13,348 nucleotides of DNA from Actinomycetes bacterium (GTDB lineage Bacteria > Actinomycetota > Actinomycetes > Actinomycetales > Cellulomonadaceae): positions 1 through 13,348 of the forward strand of contig JAEWEJ010000180.1 in assembly GCA_023389455.1 (NCBI GenBank), read 5' to 3'. The position numbers were made by a program, and so were the translations under genes. The stretch's first letter is position 1; each line of letters begins with the position of its first letter. Shown one piece after another: positions 6,545 to 13,348 of the stretch. The notes under the pieces were generated by a model. The model was not told the DNA's origin, ran no database searches, and saw only the letters and a program-made list of their open reading frames with translations.

Positions 6545-8161
6545 TCAGTACGTGAACGCATCCACCTGCGTCCGCAGCTCGGCGGACATCCGGGCGAGCT
6601 CGTCGACGGCGGAGCTCATCTGCTGCACGACGACGGCGTTGGCCTCGGCTGCCGCCGCGACCCCGGAGATGTTCGCGGCGATGTCGCCCGCCCCCGCCGC
6701 GGCCTCCGTCACGCCGCGGGACATCTCCGCGGTCGTGGCGGTCTGCTCCTCGACCGCCGACGCGATCGTCAGCTGGTAGCCGCTCATCGTCTCGATCACG
6801 TGGGAGATCTCGCCGATCGCGTCGACGGCCCCCGTCGCGTCGGCCTGGATGGCCGTGACGCGCCGGGCGATGTCCTCGGTGGCGCGGGCCGTCTCGCCCG
6901 CCAGCTCCTTCACCTCGCCGGCGACGACGGCGAAGCCCTTGCCGGCCTCGCCCGCGCGGGCGGCCTCGATCGTGGCGTTGAGCGCGAGCAGGTTCGTCTG
7001 CTCGGCGATCGAGGTGATGACCTTGACGACGTTGCCGATCTCCTCGGAGGACGTCCCGAGGCGCATGATCCGGCTGTTCGTCGCGGCAGCGACCTCGGTG
7101 GCCCCCTCGGCGACGTTCGCGGCCTTCGTGGCGTTGACGGCGATCTCGCCGATCGACGAGGTCATCTGCTCGGCGCCGGCCGCGACGGCCTGGATCGTGC
7201 TGCTGATCTGGCCGGCAGCGGCGGACACCACCCCGGCCTGCGTGCTCGTCTCGTGCGTGCCGCTCGCGACCTGCCCGTTGCCCGTCGACAGCTCCTCCGC
7301 GGACGCGGCGACGGCGTCCGCCGTCCGTGCGATCTCGCCGAGCGTGCTGCGCAACGACGCCTGCGCGTCGGCGAGGTCGCGTGCCGCCCGGCCGATCTCG
7401 TCGCGGCCGGCCACGTCGGGAGCGACGGTGAAGTCGCCCTTCGCCATCGCGCGGATCGAGCGGCGCAGCTCCTGCAGGGCGGCGCTCATCCGCCGTGCCA
7501 TGGACAGGCCGAGGGCGACGGACCCCACGACGGCCGCGACGACGGCCGAGATCAGCACCGTCCGGGTCTGGGCGATGCCGGCCGTGCTCTCGGAGACGAT
7601 CGTGGCCGTGGTGGTCCGTCCGGCGTCCTGCACGGCCGCCAGGCGCTCTTCGTAGGTCGTGACGAGCGGTGCGGCGACCGACTGCTGCAGCCGCAGGTAC
7701 CGCTCGGGCTCCCCGGAGAGCGCGGCGGGCACGAGCTGCGAGTCGCGGGTCGTGCGCCACGCCTCGTAGGCCGTGACGAACGCGGTCCAGTCCTCGCCCG
7801 TGGCGAGCTCGGTGACGGCGAAGTCGTCCATCGCCTGCTGGACCAGCGTGTCGTTCTCGCCCTGCGCGGCCAGCACGGCGTCCGCCGCGTCGGTGTCACC
7901 GAGCGTGGCCAGCTGCGCGACGAGGTGCTGGGCGCGCTGCGTGCCGCTGTCGATCGTGCCGGGCAGCTCCGCGGCCGCCTGGACCTGGCCGAGGTGGCTG
8001 ATCTCCCCGCCCAGCAGCCGGAGCTGCACCATGGCGGTCCAGCCTGCGCCGAGGGTGACGGCGCCGAGGACGAGCACGACGGTGATGATCTGTGTCTGGA
8101 TCGACCGGTCCCGCAGGGTCAGGGCGCGCACCAGTCGTGACGGTGCGGGGGTTGTGCTCAC
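6545..8161 (-). CDS. Methyl-accepting chemotaxis protein (chemoreceptor 2)
   Basis: This encodes a 538-residue membrane chemoreceptor with the same plan as chemoreceptor 1: membrane helix 1 (about 24-46), an external helical sensor (47-200) with no obvious sequence likeness to that of its neighbour, membrane helix 2 (201-221), HAMP (about 222-274) and the signalling coiled coil. The tip EQTNLLALN starts at residue 387, exactly as far from the C-terminus as in chemoreceptor 1, so the two signalling halves align without gaps there. It ends AFTY and lacks a CheR/CheB-binding pentapeptide. GTG at 8161 is chosen because AGAGGA lies 9 bases ahead; a GTG at 8191 would add ten residues without a ribosome site. 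A motility-type promoter may lie just upstream. The ligand is unknown. Confidence 0.93.
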   Translation of the reverse strand: MSTTPAPSRLVRALTLRDRSIQTQIITVVLVLGAVTLGAGWTAMVQLRLLGGEISHLGQVQAAAELPGTIDSGTQRAQHLVAQLATLGDTDAADAVLAAQGENDTLVQQAMDDFAVTELATGEDWTAFVTAYEAWRTTRDSQLVPAALSGEPERYLRLQQSVAAPLVTTYEERLAAVQDAGRTTTATIVSESTAGIAQTRTVLISAVVAAVVGSVALGLSMARRMSAALQELRRSIRAMAKGDFTVAPDVAGRDEIGRAARDLADAQASLRSTLGEIARTADAVAASAEELSTGNGQVASGTHETSTQAGVVSAAAGQISSTIQAVAAGAEQMTSSIGEIAVNATKAANVAEGATEVAAATNSRIMRLGTSSEEIGNVVKVITSIAEQTNLLALNATIEAARAGEAGKGFAVVAGEVKELAGETARATEDIARRVTAIQADATGAVDAIGEISHVIETMSGYQLTIASAVEEQTATTAEMSRGVTEAAAGAGDIAANISGVAAAAEANAVVVQQMSSAVDELARMSAELRTQVDAFTY

Positions 8162-8193
8162 GTGGTGCCGTCCTCTGTTGGGTCTCGGCACCC

Positions 8194-8220
8194 GATCGGT
8201 CCAACGGTCCGGTTCCTGAC
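8194..8220 (-). promoter_or_regulatory. Possible motility-type (FliA-like) promoter of chemoreceptor 2
   Basis: On the minus strand GTCA (8217-8220) is followed 17 bases later by CCGATC (8194-8199), which resembles the CTCA/TAAA and GCCGAT boxes of motility sigma factors. The leader to the GTG at 8161 would be about 25 bases. The match is partial, and the same element is not clearly present ahead of chemoreceptor 1. Confidence 0.25.
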
Positions 8221-8320
8221 CCGTCCGGGCCGGGCGTCACCCGGACAGTCCTGGTGCGGCGTGCACAGCACTCGTCCACGCGGGTCAAGGTCGGCATCCG
8301 GTGGGCCGGATCACCCGATC

Positions 8321-8484
8321 GTGAACGCCCACGGAGCCCCGGCGCCCGCCCCGGCGCCTGCCGACGTCTACTACACGAACTGCACGGCTGCCCGTGAGGC
8401 AGGCGCGGCCCCCGTGCTGGCGGGGTCCCCGGCTACGGCAAGCACCTCGACCGCGACGGCGACGGGGTGGGCTGCGAGGGCTGA
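8321..8484 (+). pseudogene. Frameshifted excalibur-domain remnant
   Basis: Bases 8363-8416 read DVYYTNCTAAREAGAAPV, the first half of an excalibur domain, a short calcium-binding module of secreted actinobacterial proteins. From 8431 the next frame reads GYGKHLDRDGDGVGCEG and stops at 8482-8484, giving the diagnostic DxDxDGxxCE ending. The halves are out of frame by one missing base, somewhere near GGGG/CCCC at 8422-8430; restoring one base joins them into a normal domain. Ahead of the domain is an Ala-Pro linker typical of such proteins (after GTG at 8321), but there is no signal peptide and no ribosome site, so the gene also looks cut at its 5' side. A sequencing indel could explain the shift but not the missing N-terminus. 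A short hairpin (8475-8481 with 8485-8491) spans the stop. Confidence 0.75.
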
Positions 8485-8515
8485 GCCCTCGGTCCGCGGT
8501 GGCCGGACGGTAGTA

Positions 8516-8548
8516 GCACCGCCCGCCCGTGTCGCGGCGGAGCGGTGC
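8516..8548 (+). terminator. Hairpin downstream of the excalibur remnant
   Basis: GCACCGC (8516-8522) pairs with GCGGTGC (8542-8548), 31 bases after the remnant's stop and 36 bases before the xylanase -35 box. It could be the old terminator of the excalibur gene. Confidence 0.3.
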
Positions 8549-8583
8549 ACGGCCCGCGGCGCGCTCCCGCGTCGGTGCCACCC

Positions 8584-8612
8584 TTGACGTCACCCGGACG
8601 GCTCCCTACGTT
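8584..8612 (+). promoter_or_regulatory. Housekeeping-type promoter of the xylanase gene
   Basis: TTGACG (8584-8589) and TACGTT (8607-8612) are separated by exactly 17 bases and match the -35 and -10 boxes of primary-sigma-factor promoters (TTGACA and TANNNT). Transcription would start near 8619, giving a leader of about 165 bases before the ATG at 8785. This is the best promoter in the window. Confidence 0.6.
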
Positions 8613-8625
8613 TCACCCATCTGCC

Positions 8626-8648
8626 GTGTCTAACGTTAAAAGCGACAC
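8626..8648 (+). promoter_or_regulatory. AT-rich palindrome, candidate repressor operator of the xylanase
   Basis: TAACGTTA (8631-8638) is a perfect 8-bp palindrome with a central CG, the layout common in LacI-family operators, and it is flanked by GTGTC (8626-8630) and GACAC (8644-8648), though the flanks are not centred on it. It lies just downstream of the predicted transcription start, where a bound repressor would block transcription. Such AT-rich sequence is rare in this DNA. The regulator is not in the window; binding is inference. Confidence 0.4.
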
Positions 8649-8657
8649 GCCAGGGAG

Positions 8658-8695
8658 GTGGGCCGCCCCGGCCCACGCGCGGGTCGACGTCGACC
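8658..8695 (+). promoter_or_regulatory. Leader hairpin and 14-bp palindrome ahead of the xylanase
   Basis: GTGGGCC (8658-8664) pairs with GGCCCAC (8670-8676) around a 5-base loop. It is followed at 8682-8695 by GGTCGACGTCGACC, a perfect 14-bp palindrome. Both lie in the predicted leader. The second could be a DNA operator or simply chance in GC-rich DNA. The remaining leader up to the ribosome site shows nothing else. Confidence 0.35.
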
Positions 8696-8784
8696 GGTGG
8701 GGCGCCGGGAGGCGCACGGTCATGTCGACCTGACGAGGGGCCCGCCGCGACGACGCGGCGCCGGCCCGGGGGGAGGAAGTGCTC

Positions 8785-10689
8785 ATGAGGGGTACCACAC
8801 GACGAGGTGGCGGTGCACCGGAGGCGAGGGCGCGCGGTGCGTCCCACCGGGCCGCCCGGTGGGCGGGCGCGGGTGTCGCGGTCGCGTTGGCCACCGTCGG
8901 CGTCGCCGGGCCGGTCCACGCGGCCGTCCCGGACACGACGTACGACGTCGAGATCCGCGTGGAGGGGCGCGGCGGCGCGGTGACCGGCGCGGGCAGGTAC
9001 GAGGCGGGAGAGACGGTCGACCTGACGGCCACGCCCGGCACGGGGCACGTGTGGGCCGGGTGGACGTCGCCCGAGCTCGGCTGGATCGGCGCGCGCGTCG
9101 GCTCCTTCACCATGCCGGAGCAGGACGTCGTCCTGGAGACGTCGTTCCGCAAGGCGATCAAGCCGCTGAAGGACGTCTACCGCGACTACTTCGACGTCGG
9201 GAACATCTGGTCCCACGCCGGGACCTACGCCGAGGGGTCGCCGAGCTCCGCCACGATCGCCCGGCACTACAGCGTCATGACGGCCGAGAACGCGATGAAG
9301 CCGGACCAGCTGCTGCCCAACGACAACATCGACCCGGACACCGGGGAGTTCACCTTCAGCTTCGGCCCCGCGGACGCGTTCGTCGACGAGACGCTCGCGC
9401 GCGGCATGAAGGTGCACGGCCACGTGCTGGTGTGGCACGGGCAGTCCCCGGCGCGGCTGAACAGCGGCACCACCGGCGGGACGCGTGCGCAGGCGCGCGC
9501 CAACATGGAGCGCTACATCAAGGAGGTGCTGACGCACTTCGACGGACGCGCCGTCTCGTGGGACGTCGTCAACGAGGCGTTCGTCGACGGTCTCGCCGAG
9601 TTCGACCCGGCCACGCAGGACTGGCGTGACTTCCTGCGCGGTGGCCCCAACGGCGGGTTCTCGCGCTGGTACACCGCGTACGCGAACGGTGCGGACACCG
9701 CGGCGGGCGAGCACCCGGCGGACTTCCTCTACGACGCGTTCCTCTTCGCCCGCACCTACGACCCCGACATGCGCCTGGAGTACAACGACTTCAACGTCTT
9801 CCAGTCCGAGGGCAAGGCGCAGGCGATCATCGCGATGGCGACCGACCTCAACGCCCGCTACGCGGCCGAGCACCCGCAGGACCCGCGTCCGCTCGTCGAG
9901 GCCATCGGCATGCAGTCGCACAACTACGTCAACCAGACGCCGGCGTTCGCGTGCTCCGGTCACACCCGCCTGCCGGACCTCGTCGATGACGCGGCCGAGG
10001 AGTGGCAGCCCGGCGCGTGCTCGGACGAGGCATCCGTCGAGCGGTCGATCCAGCTCATCGTCGAGGCCGGGTTCGAGGTGAGCATCAGCGAGCTCGACCT
10101 GCAGGTGTGGGAGGCGTGGAACGGCCAGCCCGAGGGCGACGACCGTGCCGCGTACCGCGACCTGACCGACCCGTCGGTCGCCGACCGCATCTCGCGCGAG
10201 GGCTTCACCTACTGGGTCGGCACGATCGAGAACCGGGCCGAGCTGGAGCGGATCCAGGCCCAGCGGTTCGCCGAGTACTTCGCGGTCTACAAGAAGTACG
10301 CGTCGGACATCGACCGGGTGACGTTCTGGGGGCTCAACGACCAGCTGAGCTGGCGCTCCACCCACAACCCGCTGATCCTCAACAGCGACTTCTCCGAGAA
10401 GCTCGGGGCCGTCGCGGTCGCCGACCCCGAGAAGTGGCTGGGTGTCCGCGGGCACATCTCCGACACCTCGAGGCTCGAGGCCGCGGTCGCCCAGGCCGAG
10501 AGCCTCGACCTCAAGGGCCACACCTACACCGGCAAGAGCCTCGGTGCGGTGAGGAAGGCGCTCGGCAAGGCGACCTCCGTCCTCCGCAAGGGCGGGCCGC
10601 AGGCCGAGGTCGAGAAGGTGACCCAGGCGCTGCTCACCGCGATCGAGCAGCTCGAGCCGGCGAAGAAGCCGCACGGCCCGAAGCGCTGA
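8785..10689 (+). CDS. Secreted GH10 endo-1,4-beta-xylanase with InlB-like and FIVAR-like domains
   Basis: This encodes a 634-residue secreted enzyme that should cleave internal beta-1,4 bonds of xylan with retention of configuration. A signal peptide with arginines and a hydrophobic core (about 27-42) ends at VHA (44-46). Residues about 52-121 resemble a divergent InlB-type repeat domain (GRGGAVTGAGRYEAGETVDL, then TATPGTGHVWAGW). The GH10 catalytic domain spans about 125-552: HGHVLVWHGQSP (211-222), acid/base Glu264 in WDVVNEAF, nucleophile Glu436 in SISELDL, and TFWGLNDQLSWR near its end. Residues about 562-627 form a helical FIVAR-like domain, followed by a basic tail. There is no carbohydrate-binding module and no LPxTG anchor. 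ATG at 8785 has GGAGG 8 bases ahead; the GTG at 8779 is too close. Cellulase side activity is possible. Confidence 0.95.
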   Translation: MRGTTRRGGGAPEARARGASHRAARWAGAGVAVALATVGVAGPVHAAVPDTTYDVEIRVEGRGGAVTGAGRYEAGETVDLTATPGTGHVWAGWTSPELGWIGARVGSFTMPEQDVVLETSFRKAIKPLKDVYRDYFDVGNIWSHAGTYAEGSPSSATIARHYSVMTAENAMKPDQLLPNDNIDPDTGEFTFSFGPADAFVDETLARGMKVHGHVLVWHGQSPARLNSGTTGGTRAQARANMERYIKEVLTHFDGRAVSWDVVNEAFVDGLAEFDPATQDWRDFLRGGPNGGFSRWYTAYANGADTAAGEHPADFLYDAFLFARTYDPDMRLEYNDFNVFQSEGKAQAIIAMATDLNARYAAEHPQDPRPLVEAIGMQSHNYVNQTPAFACSGHTRLPDLVDDAAEEWQPGACSDEASVERSIQLIVEAGFEVSISELDLQVWEAWNGQPEGDDRAAYRDLTDPSVADRISREGFTYWVGTIENRAELERIQAQRFAEYFAVYKKYASDIDRVTFWGLNDQLSWRSTHNPLILNSDFSEKLGAVAVADPEKWLGVRGHISDTSRLEAAVAQAESLDLKGHTYTGKSLGAVRKALGKATSVLRKGGPQAEVEKVTQALLTAIEQLEPAKKPHGPKR

Positions 10690-10690
10690 C

Positions 10691-10759
10691 GGCAGGCCGA
10701 GGCCCCCGCCGACCCGCGGACGGTGACGTCCGACGGGCAGGCGGGGGCCTCGGCGTGCC
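10691..10759 (+). terminator. Strong terminator of the xylanase gene
   Basis: One base after the TGA, 10691-10709 lines up with 10741-10759; more exactly, 10696-10710 pairs perfectly with 10740-10754 (15 bp), and after one G-G mismatch 10691-10694 pairs with 10756-10759. The loop folds further (CGGACG/CGTCCG around GTGA, flanked by CCCG and CGGG). No T tract is present. Confidence 0.85.
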
Positions 10760-11110
10760 TGCGCACGCAGTCCCCGGGTGGCGGTACCACCCCATCACCA
10801 CGATGCGCGTACCCTAGAAACAGGCGCGCGGCGTCGACCTCGTCGGCCGCCGCCCGAACCGGACACCACCTGGTGCTCGGCGAGCCCTTCGGTCACCGTA
10901 CGGCGACGTCGGCGAGCGATCCTCGGTACGGCGACGACGCAGGGCCTCCACCGCTTCCCGGTGGTCACGGCGGAGCCCCGTGTCCCGGCGCCCCGTCCGC
11001 GCGCGACCCAGGGCTCCCCCGCCAGGGTGCGAGCCGGTGCGCGGACCTGTCCCGGTGCGCACCGTGAAGGGCGCTGTGCCGCCGTCCGTGGCGGCTGTGA
11101 AGGAGGAGAT
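10760..11110. other. Gene-free region and leader of the SNF2 helicase
   Basis: I see no credible protein gene in these 351 bases; the helicase frame stays open through them but encodes only arginine/proline-rich sequence. TACCCT at 10810-10815 could be a -10 box, but no matching -35 is seen. GTACGGCGACG occurs twice (10898-10908 and 10926-10936). A 6-bp hairpin (GCCGCC 11078-11083 with GGCGGC 11090-11095) ends 4 bases before the helicase ribosome site. Confidence 0.4.
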
Positions 11111-13291
11111 GTGGCACGACCAGCCCGAACGCGGTCCGGTGGCGCGCGCACCGAGGCGGGCGCTCCCCGTCGCGGCGCGTCACGCAGCGACTCGGGCGGG
11201 CAGCGACGTCGTGCCCCTCGTCGGGACGAGGAGGGGATCATCCCCGTCCTCGCCGGCATCGCCCGCGAGATCGACAACGCGGTGCAGCGCAAGCCGACCC
11301 AGCCGGGCATCCGCACGAAGTTCCAGGTCGTCGCGCTGCTGGTTCGCGAGGAGCGCGCCCGGGTCATGGCCGACCCGGACCTGACGTCCGCGAAGCGCGC
11401 GAACGAGCTCAAGCGGCTCGACGGCGTCGCCACGCACCTGGCCAAGATCGCCGCCCGGGACACCTCGCTGCTCGCGCTGCTCGCCGACGACGCCCGGCTC
11501 TCCGACGCGGGACGGACCTACAAGGCGACCGTCATGCGAGCCGGCGGTCTCGAGCCGCCGGAGGAGGAGCCCGCGCCGCCCACCCGGGTCGCCCCGTCGC
11601 CCGGCGCGGAGAAGCGCGTCGTGCCGCAGTCGGTGATCTCCCGGCAGCTCGCCAACCCGTTCCTCGCCCCCGACTTCGAGGCCGCTGCCGAGCGCATCGC
11701 GCGGCCACGCCGGCTGGCCGGCTGGGAGCTGCTCGAGCCGCTGTTCCGCTCGTTCGAGTACGCCGCGACCGGCGCACCGGCGTGCATGACGCTGCCCGAC
11801 CCCCGTCCCGTGCCCGTCCCGCCGGGCCGTGAGCTCATGCCGTACCAGGCGCGCGTCGTCACCGCCGCCGCCCGCGGGCACCGCACGTTCCTGCTCGCTG
11901 ACGAGCCCGGCCTCGGCAAGACCGCGCAGGCGCTGCTCGCCGCGCAGGCGGCCGACGCGTACCCGCTGCTCGTCGTCGTGCCGAACGTCGTGAAGACCAA
12001 CTGGGCGCGCGAGGTCGGGCTGTGGACGCCGCTGCGGCAGGCGACGGTGGTGCACGGCGACGGCGACGAGGTCGACGGCTTCGCGGACGTCGTCATCGTC
12101 AACTACGACATCCTCGACCGGCACGTCGGGTGGCTCGGGGACTTCGGGTTCCGCGGGATGGTCGTCGACGAGGCGCACTTCATCAAGAACAAGTCGTCGC
12201 AGCGCTCGCAGCACGTGCTCGCGCTCGCGGACCGCATCCGGCTGCGCGCCGCCCGGCCGCTGCTCATGGCGCTGACGGGGACGCCGCTGATCAACGACAT
12301 CGAGGACTTCCGCGCCATCTGGCAGTACCTCGGCTGGATCGACGACACGATGCCGGTCGGCAGGCTGATGACCGCGCTGGAGGACACCGGCCTCACGCCG
12401 GCCGACCCCGGCTTCTACGCCGCGGCGCGGTCGGCCGTCATCGACATGGGCATCGTGCGGCGTCGCAAGGTCGACGTCGTCGCGGACATCCCCGCGCGGC
12501 GTGTGGCGGACCTGCCCGTCGAGCTCGACGGGGCCGTCGGCCGTTCCATCCGCGCGTCGGAGGAGGCGCTCGCGCAGCGTCTGCTCAGCCGGTACCGGGC
12601 GGCGCTCGAGGCGCGCACGGGAGACGCCTCCGTGCTGGGCCTCGACCTCGACCTGGCCCGCCGCGTCGCGGCGGCCGAGCTCAAGGACTCGAGCTCGAAG
12701 AAGAAGGGCGAGAACGTCTTCACGATGGTCCGCAGGATCGGCCAGGCGAAGGCCGGCCTGGCCGCGGACTACGCCGCGCAGCTGGCGCGCAACGTCGGCA
12801 AGGTCGTGTTCTTCGCCAAGCACGTGGACGTCATGGACGCCGCGGAGCAGATGTTCGCCGAGCGCGGCATCCGCTACGCCTCGATCCGTGGCGACCAGAC
12901 GCCGAGGGTGCGGGAGAAGAACGTGACGGCGTTCGTCGAGGACCCCGAGGTGCAGATCGCGGTCTGCTCGCTCATGGCCGCGGGCGTCGGGATCAACCTG
13001 CAGGTCGCCTCGAACCTCGTGCTGGCCGAGCTGTCGTGGACCGACGCCGAGCAGACGCAGGCCATCGACCGCATCCACCGCATCGGCCAGTCCGAGCCGG
13101 TCACGGCGTGGCGCATCATCGCCGCGCAGACGATCGACGCCAAGATCGCCGAGCTCATCGACAGCAAGTCCGGGCTCGCGGCCCGGGCGCTGGACGGGGC
13201 CGAGGTCGACGAGGGTGCCTCCACGGACGTGCAGCTCGACGCGCTGGTGGCGCTGCTGACCGACGCGCTGGCCGCGGAGGGCGTGGACTGA
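11111..13291 (+). CDS. SNF2-family DEAD/DEAH-box helicase (SMARCAL1/HARP-like)
   Basis: This encodes a 726-residue ATP-dependent DNA translocase of superfamily 2. A basic, disordered N-tail (1-40) and a helical region of unknown type (about 41-140) precede the two motor lobes. Lobe 1 has the Walker A motif DEPGLGKT (Lys270), DEAH in VVDEAHFIKN (Asp353) and the TGTPL motif III. Lobe 2 has KVVFFAKH, GVGINLQVAS and motif VI QAIDRIHRIGQ (650-660). The linker IGQAKAG and DEPGLGKT in place of the usual DEMGLGKT recall SMARCAL1-type annealing helicases, which rewind or remodel DNA at stalled forks; this role is inferred. GTG at 11111 is chosen because AAGGAGG (11100-11106) lies 4 bases ahead. There is no nuclease or methylase domain and no defence partner gene nearby. 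Confidence 0.9.
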   Translation: MARPARTRSGGARTEAGAPRRGASRSDSGGQRRRAPRRDEEGIIPVLAGIAREIDNAVQRKPTQPGIRTKFQVVALLVREERARVMADPDLTSAKRANELKRLDGVATHLAKIAARDTSLLALLADDARLSDAGRTYKATVMRAGGLEPPEEEPAPPTRVAPSPGAEKRVVPQSVISRQLANPFLAPDFEAAAERIARPRRLAGWELLEPLFRSFEYAATGAPACMTLPDPRPVPVPPGRELMPYQARVVTAAARGHRTFLLADEPGLGKTAQALLAAQAADAYPLLVVVPNVVKTNWAREVGLWTPLRQATVVHGDGDEVDGFADVVIVNYDILDRHVGWLGDFGFRGMVVDEAHFIKNKSSQRSQHVLALADRIRLRAARPLLMALTGTPLINDIEDFRAIWQYLGWIDDTMPVGRLMTALEDTGLTPADPGFYAAARSAVIDMGIVRRRKVDVVADIPARRVADLPVELDGAVGRSIRASEEALAQRLLSRYRAALEARTGDASVLGLDLDLARRVAAAELKDSSSKKKGENVFTMVRRIGQAKAGLAADYAAQLARNVGKVVFFAKHVDVMDAAEQMFAERGIRYASIRGDQTPRVREKNVTAFVEDPEVQIAVCSLMAAGVGINLQVASNLVLAELSWTDAEQTQAIDRIHRIGQSEPVTAWRIIAAQTIDAKIAELIDSKSGLAARALDGAEVDEGASTDVQLDALVALLTDALAAEGVD

Positions 13292-13323
13292 GCGACCGGC
13301 CGGCAGGTCGACCGGGTCGCGCG

Positions 13324-13348
13324 GGGCCGGACGGGAGTCGTCCGGCCC
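13324..13348 (+). terminator. Hairpin terminator of the SNF2 helicase gene
   Basis: A 10-bp perfect stem (13324-13333 with 13339-13348) with a 5-base loop lies 32 bases after the helicase stop. The window ends within it, so the stem may be longer. Confidence 0.65.

Noticed and set aside
5935..6561. A 208-residue leftward open frame containing QIRTADTRFRRAVLYPLSY
   Set aside because: This stretch is the antisense translation of the tRNA-Arg, a well-known false protein in databases. The rest is low-complexity arginine/proline-rich sequence.
8590..10674. A 694-residue leftward open frame opposite the xylanase
   Set aside because: It is the complement of the GH10 gene. It is low-complexity and without domains, and the plus strand has catalytic motifs, a signal peptide, a ribosome site and a terminator.
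10778..11110. An N-terminal extension of the SNF2 helicase by 111 residues
   Set aside because: The extension is arginine/proline-rich with no domain and a poor ribosome site, while a perfect Shine-Dalgarno precedes the GTG at 11111.
1..13348. CRISPR arrays, insertion sequences, toxin-antitoxin or phage-defence gene sets
   Set aside because: No regularly spaced repeats, transposase motifs or typical partner genes were seen. The SNF2 helicase is alone and not joined to defence genes here.

Overview
The window looks like chromosomal DNA of a very GC-rich, Gram-positive, xylan-degrading and probably motile actinobacterium. Cellulomonas or a close relative is the best guess. The reasons are the extreme GC at third codon positions, frequent GTG starts, terminators that are GC hairpins without a T tract, a secreted GH10 xylanase and two chemoreceptors. 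The genus is inference from gene content, not from a marker gene. I see no insertion sequence, phage gene, CRISPR array or rRNA.

Layout. 1-1384, plus strand: an AIM24-family protein (85-756) and a DUF488 protein (860-1384). 1441-1474: a hairpin between convergent genes. 1482-3446, minus: a BCCT compatible-solute transporter with an acidic tail. 3447-4158: the divergent upstream region, a small gene of unknown function (3749-3997) and a 28-bp tandem duplication over its stop codon. 4159-5898, minus: a strong hairpin and chemoreceptor 1. 5899-6357: no protein gene seen; leader hairpins and a possible tRNA promoter. 6358-6430: tRNA-Arg(CCT). 6487-6540: three arms that can form alternative hairpins. 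6545-8161, minus: chemoreceptor 2. 8162-8784: no intact gene, but a frameshifted excalibur-domain remnant (8321-8484), then the promoter, an AT-rich palindrome and the leader of the next gene. 8785-10689, plus: a secreted GH10 endoxylanase with an N-terminal InlB-like repeat domain and a C-terminal FIVAR-like domain, followed by a 19-position terminator stem. 11111-13291, plus: an SNF2-family helicase related to the SMARCAL1/HARP type, ending in a terminator hairpin cut by the window end.

The genes form no single pathway; most are single transcription units with their own hairpins. A loose theme is life on plant matter: two chemoreceptors, a xylanase with its own likely repressor-controlled promoter, and an osmolyte importer. 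I found no convincing new multi-gene system. The best leads are the excalibur remnant, the xylanase promoter with its palindrome and unusual domain order, the overlapping inverted repeats before the small gene, the 28-bp duplication, and the switch-like hairpins between the tRNA and chemoreceptor 2.
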